From: Numidum massiliense
GTDB lineage: Bacteria > Bacillota > Bacilli > Thermoactinomycetales > Novibacillaceae
Assembly: GCF_001375555.1 (NCBI RefSeq)
Contig: NZ_CTDZ01000009.1
Location: 2,225,758-2,289,757 of the forward strand
Reading direction: 5' to 3'
DNA length: 64,000 nt
Part shown: positions 61,773-64,000 of the stretch, in pieces
Layout of the letters: each line of letters starts with the position of its first letter
How positions within the stretch are numbered: position 1 is the stretch's first letter
The notes under the pieces: model-generated
Seen by the model: the letters and a program-made list of their open reading frames with translations, nothing else
Database searches by the model: none
Told to the model about the DNA's origin: nothing
Position numbers and translations under genes: made by a program

Positions 61773-61844
61773 ATGCCGTCACCACCTTAAGCCTTATCAC
61801 GAAACTTTCTTTATATTTATTATACCACACAACAGTGGTCTGTA

Positions 61845-62016
61845 CACGGCCAACTTCATATAACCGCATTTGTTGGGAAAACGCCAATAATAGTTCCTCA
61901 CGGTCATACATTTTGTATTTTTCCTTGTTATACTGTTTGATTAAAAAAACACCTGAATCCGTCGTATTTTTCCACTTAAGATTTAACCATCCACGTTTTA
62001 TCGGGGGTAGCTTCAC
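61845..62016 (-). pseudogene. 5' fragment of an aminoglycoside-phosphotransferase-like kinase gene
   Basis: About 56 codons (GWLNLKWKNTTDSGVFLIKQ, YDREELLLAFSQQMRLYEVG) look like the N-terminal ATP-binding lobe of APH/choline-kinase-type phosphotransferases, including the invariant Lys in LIKQY. The homology then stops and the frame runs into the Rpn-family gene. A GTG at 62016 could start it, but the catalytic loop is absent. Confidence 0.55.
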
Positions 62017-62045
62017 GTACGTTAAATCCTAATGGCCACTGTAAA

Positions 62046-62072
62046 GCCGATAGACTCCCTCAATCTATCGGC
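62046..62072 (-). terminator. Hairpin downstream of the YfcC-family gene
   Basis: GCCGATAGA pairs with TCTATCGGC over nine bases; TTTAC follows on the minus strand. Weak T-run, 209 bp past the stop. Confidence 0.5.
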
Positions 62073-62140
62073 CTACACGAACCTCTTCTTTTGGACGTAT
62101 CCTCTTACGCATTCCTTTACAGAGAATGCACTTGATTATA

Positions 62141-62240
62141 CTCGATTTCTCTCCTGCTGAACAACACTCTACTATACTTGATTTCTCTCCTGCTAGAACA
62201 GCACTCGACTACTCGATTTCTCTCCTGCTAGAACAACTCT
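62141..62240. repeat. 35-36-bp tandem repeat, nearly three units
   Basis: The unit starts ACTCGATTTCTCTCCTGCT and continues AGAACAGCACTCGACT. Copies are at 62141-62176, 62177-62211 and 62212-62240 (partial). Noncoding, in the 3' region of the YfcC-family gene. Confidence 0.88.
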
Positions 62241-62280
62241 TTAAAAATCTCCTACCACTCCTCTTAATACTCCCCGTCCC

Positions 62281-63684
62281 TTAAAACGGCCCCCAATTCA
62301 TCAACACGCCGCCCACGAGGAACGCAATTCCCAACGCGGTCCAAATGAGGAGCAGCGGAAACACGAACCGCACCCACTTTGTCCACGGTACACCGGCAAT
62401 GGCGAGGGTCGCCATCAAGATCCCCGACGTCGGCGTAATGACGTTCGTAAAGCCGTCGCCTAGTTTGTACGCCTGCACCGCCACTTGGCGCGGGATTTCC
62501 ATCAAGTCGGCCAGCGGGGTCATAATCGGCATGACGATGACGGCTTGTCCACTGCCTGACGACACTAAAATGTTGAACAGCTCGTTCGCAATGAACATGA
62601 CGACCGCACCACTGACACTCGTAAACGGCGTCATCACGGTAGCCATTCCTTGCACGATCGTATCCAAGATTTTTCCATTTTCCAAAATGACGACGACCGA
62701 CCGCGCCATCCCGATAATCATTGCACCGTAGACGAGACCTTTAGCGCCGTTGAAAAACTCATTCACGAGGCGGTTGGGCGATATTTTAGCAATAATCGCT
62801 GTACCTACCGCAATGATTAAGAACATCGCAGCCATTTGATTCAACGACCATTCGAAGCGGAACACGCCAAACACATAAATGCCAATACCGACCGCTAACC
62901 AGAGCAGGACAATTTTGTGCAAACCGGTGAACGGCACTTCCTTACTTAGCTCTTCTTTTTCCTCCATTTTCGGGAAGGGCGTGTCGCCTAACACACTTTT
63001 AGTCGAATCCTTCTTAATTTTTTTCACATAATACGCAACGTACAAAATAGTCGCTAACAGTACCGCCAAGTAAATAACGATCCGATAACCAATCCCCGAG
63101 AACAGAGGGAGCTGCGCGATTTGTTGTGCCGTCCCCGTCGTGAGGGGATCGAGGAACGCCGTGTTAAAACCGGCATAGGCACCGAGATAAATCATCGCCA
63201 CCCCGACGACGGCGTCAAGTTTCATCGAGCGCGCTAAAATGATGCCAATCGGTATAAAGGCAATGACGGCATTGACGATAATGCCGAGCGCACCAAAGAT
63301 GGAGAACAAAATAGCGACGACGGTCATCAAGAGTATTTCTTTGTTCTTCGTCTTTTCGATCGTTTTTAAAATGAGCGCGTCGATCGCCCCTGTCGATTCA
63401 ATGACGGCAAAGGAGCCACCGATGACGAGGACGAGGAAAATGAGTGGCGCCGAGTCGATCATCCCTTGTTGAATGGCGAGGAATACGTCCATTAAACTCG
63501 CAGGCGACGATTCGATTTGCTTGTAACTGTCGGGCACAACCATGGAAATACCTTTGACTTCTTCGCGGGCAAATTCCCCAGCCGGTATGATGTACGTCAA
63601 GAGGGCAATTAACACGAGGATGCCGAATAGTATGACATATGCGTCTGGGATACTCCACTTCTTTTTGTCTTTCGCTTTATTCAT
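62281..63684 (-). CDS. YfcC-family membrane transporter (DcuC/ArcD-like)
   Basis: 467 residues with about twelve hydrophobic segments. WSIPDAYVILFGILVLIALL and TYIIPAGEF at the start, ESTGAIDALI, and NILVSSGSGQAVIVMPIMTP in the second half are hallmarks of the YfcC/C4-dicarboxylate or basic-amino-acid carrier superfamily. It likely exchanges or takes up an amino acid or short peptide/dicarboxylate; the substrate is not determined by sequence. It is divergent from an RpiR-type regulator 100 bp away, which probably controls it. Confidence 0.85.
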   Translation of the reverse strand: MNKAKDKKKWSIPDAYVILFGILVLIALLTYIIPAGEFAREEVKGISMVVPDSYKQIESSPASLMDVFLAIQQGMIDSAPLIFLVLVIGGSFAVIESTGAIDALILKTIEKTKNKEILLMTVVAILFSIFGALGIIVNAVIAFIPIGIILARSMKLDAVVGVAMIYLGAYAGFNTAFLDPLTTGTAQQIAQLPLFSGIGYRIVIYLAVLLATILYVAYYVKKIKKDSTKSVLGDTPFPKMEEKEELSKEVPFTGLHKIVLLWLAVGIGIYVFGVFRFEWSLNQMAAMFLIIAVGTAIIAKISPNRLVNEFFNGAKGLVYGAMIIGMARSVVVILENGKILDTIVQGMATVMTPFTSVSGAVVMFIANELFNILVSSGSGQAVIVMPIMTPLADLMEIPRQVAVQAYKLGDGFTNVITPTSGILMATLAIAGVPWTKWVRFVFPLLLIWTALGIAFLVGGVLMNWGPF

Positions 63685-63783
63685 TTGGCTACCTCCAGTA
63701 AATTCTTAGTTGACTAACGCTATAATAAATCATACAATTTATTTTAACAACTATAAAGCAAAAACTTTTTTTGGGAGCTGACG

Positions 63784-64000
63784 ATGACGTACCGCAAAAA
63801 GACGCAACAGCATTACGACAATTTGACGAAAGGGTTGAAAAAAGTTGGCGAGGCGCTCCTTGCTGATCCGGCGCTCTTCGCGACCCACCCGGCCAAAACG
63901 GTAGCACGGGCTATCGATGTGAGTGAAACGATGGTGATCCGCTTTTGTCAGGCGATCGGCTTTAACGGTTACAGCGACTTGCAGAAAGACGTGCAGCGCG
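63784..64000 (+). CDS. RpiR/MurR-family transcriptional regulator, N-terminal part
   Basis: 72 codons to the window edge. The helix-turn-helix (FATHPAKTVARAIDVSETMV and IRFCQAIGFNGYSDL) is the HTH_6 domain of RpiR-family repressors, which normally carry a C-terminal SIS sugar-phosphate sensor, outside this window. ATG 63784 has GGGAG seven bases upstream. Divergent from the YfcC-family transporter. Confidence 0.85.
   Translation, partial: MTYRKKTQQHYDNLTKGLKKVGEALLADPALFATHPAKTVARAIDVSETMVIRFCQAIGFNGYSDLQKDVQR

Overview
The window comes from a low-to-moderate GC Gram-positive bacterium of the class Bacilli (Bacillales in the broad sense). Indicators are a YclNOPQ-type petrobactin importer, LXG toxins of the type VII secretion system, HTH-TPR quorum-sensing receptors with small exported pheromone genes, a PRD-type PTS regulator, an ISLre2 element, strong AGGAGG ribosome-binding sites and frequent TTG/GTG starts. 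I cannot name the species.

Layout. 1-3.6 kb: the end of an unidentified gene, a sigma-54 activator and an ISLre2 element. 3.6-7.6 kb: a Fur-controlled siderophore importer (yclN-yclO-yclP-yclQ, minus strand) with a second Fur box before yclQ. 7.8-11.9 kb: a MurG-like transferase, an MFS exporter and two decayed genes. 12-27.2 kb: a ten-gene minus-strand biosynthetic operon, mostly translationally coupled. Its first large gene fuses a carrier protein to a citrate synthase. It is followed by a stand-alone amino-acid adenylation enzyme, an aconitase-family isomerase, an unrecognised 499-aa protein, an ATP-grasp ligase, an MFS exporter, an enolase-superfamily epimerase, a D-2-hydroxyacid dehydrogenase, a flavin monooxygenase and a second ATP-grasp ligase. 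I infer that it makes and exports a small peptide containing an unusual amino acid built by citrate-cycle-like chemistry on a carrier protein. This is the best candidate for an undescribed system.

27.6-32.5 kb: a plus-strand PTS operon: PRD/EIIB/EIIA regulator, ascorbate-family EIIA, EIIB and EIIC, and a SIS-domain protein. 32.7-39.6 kb: an LXG toxin operon with a six-segment membrane immunity protein and four accessory proteins, followed by partial, decayed copies of the same cassette.

39.6-60.2 kb: a BREX type 1 phage-defence locus (brxA-brxB-brxC-pglX-pglZ and a brxL remnant, minus strand) that has been invaded. Between pglX and pglZ lie 9.4 kb holding two duplicated quorum-sensing receptor/pheromone cassettes, a third orphan immunity gene with a decayed toxin, a duplicated 5' fragment of pglZ, and a lipase-toxin module split by an IS3-family element. 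brxL is reduced to a stub of about 30 codons where the LXG debris begins. 60.2-64 kb: a repeat-rich intergenic region, an Rpn-family nuclease, a kinase fragment, a YfcC-family transporter and the start of an RpiR-family regulator.

All functions are read by eye from motifs, family resemblance and context; no database search was run.
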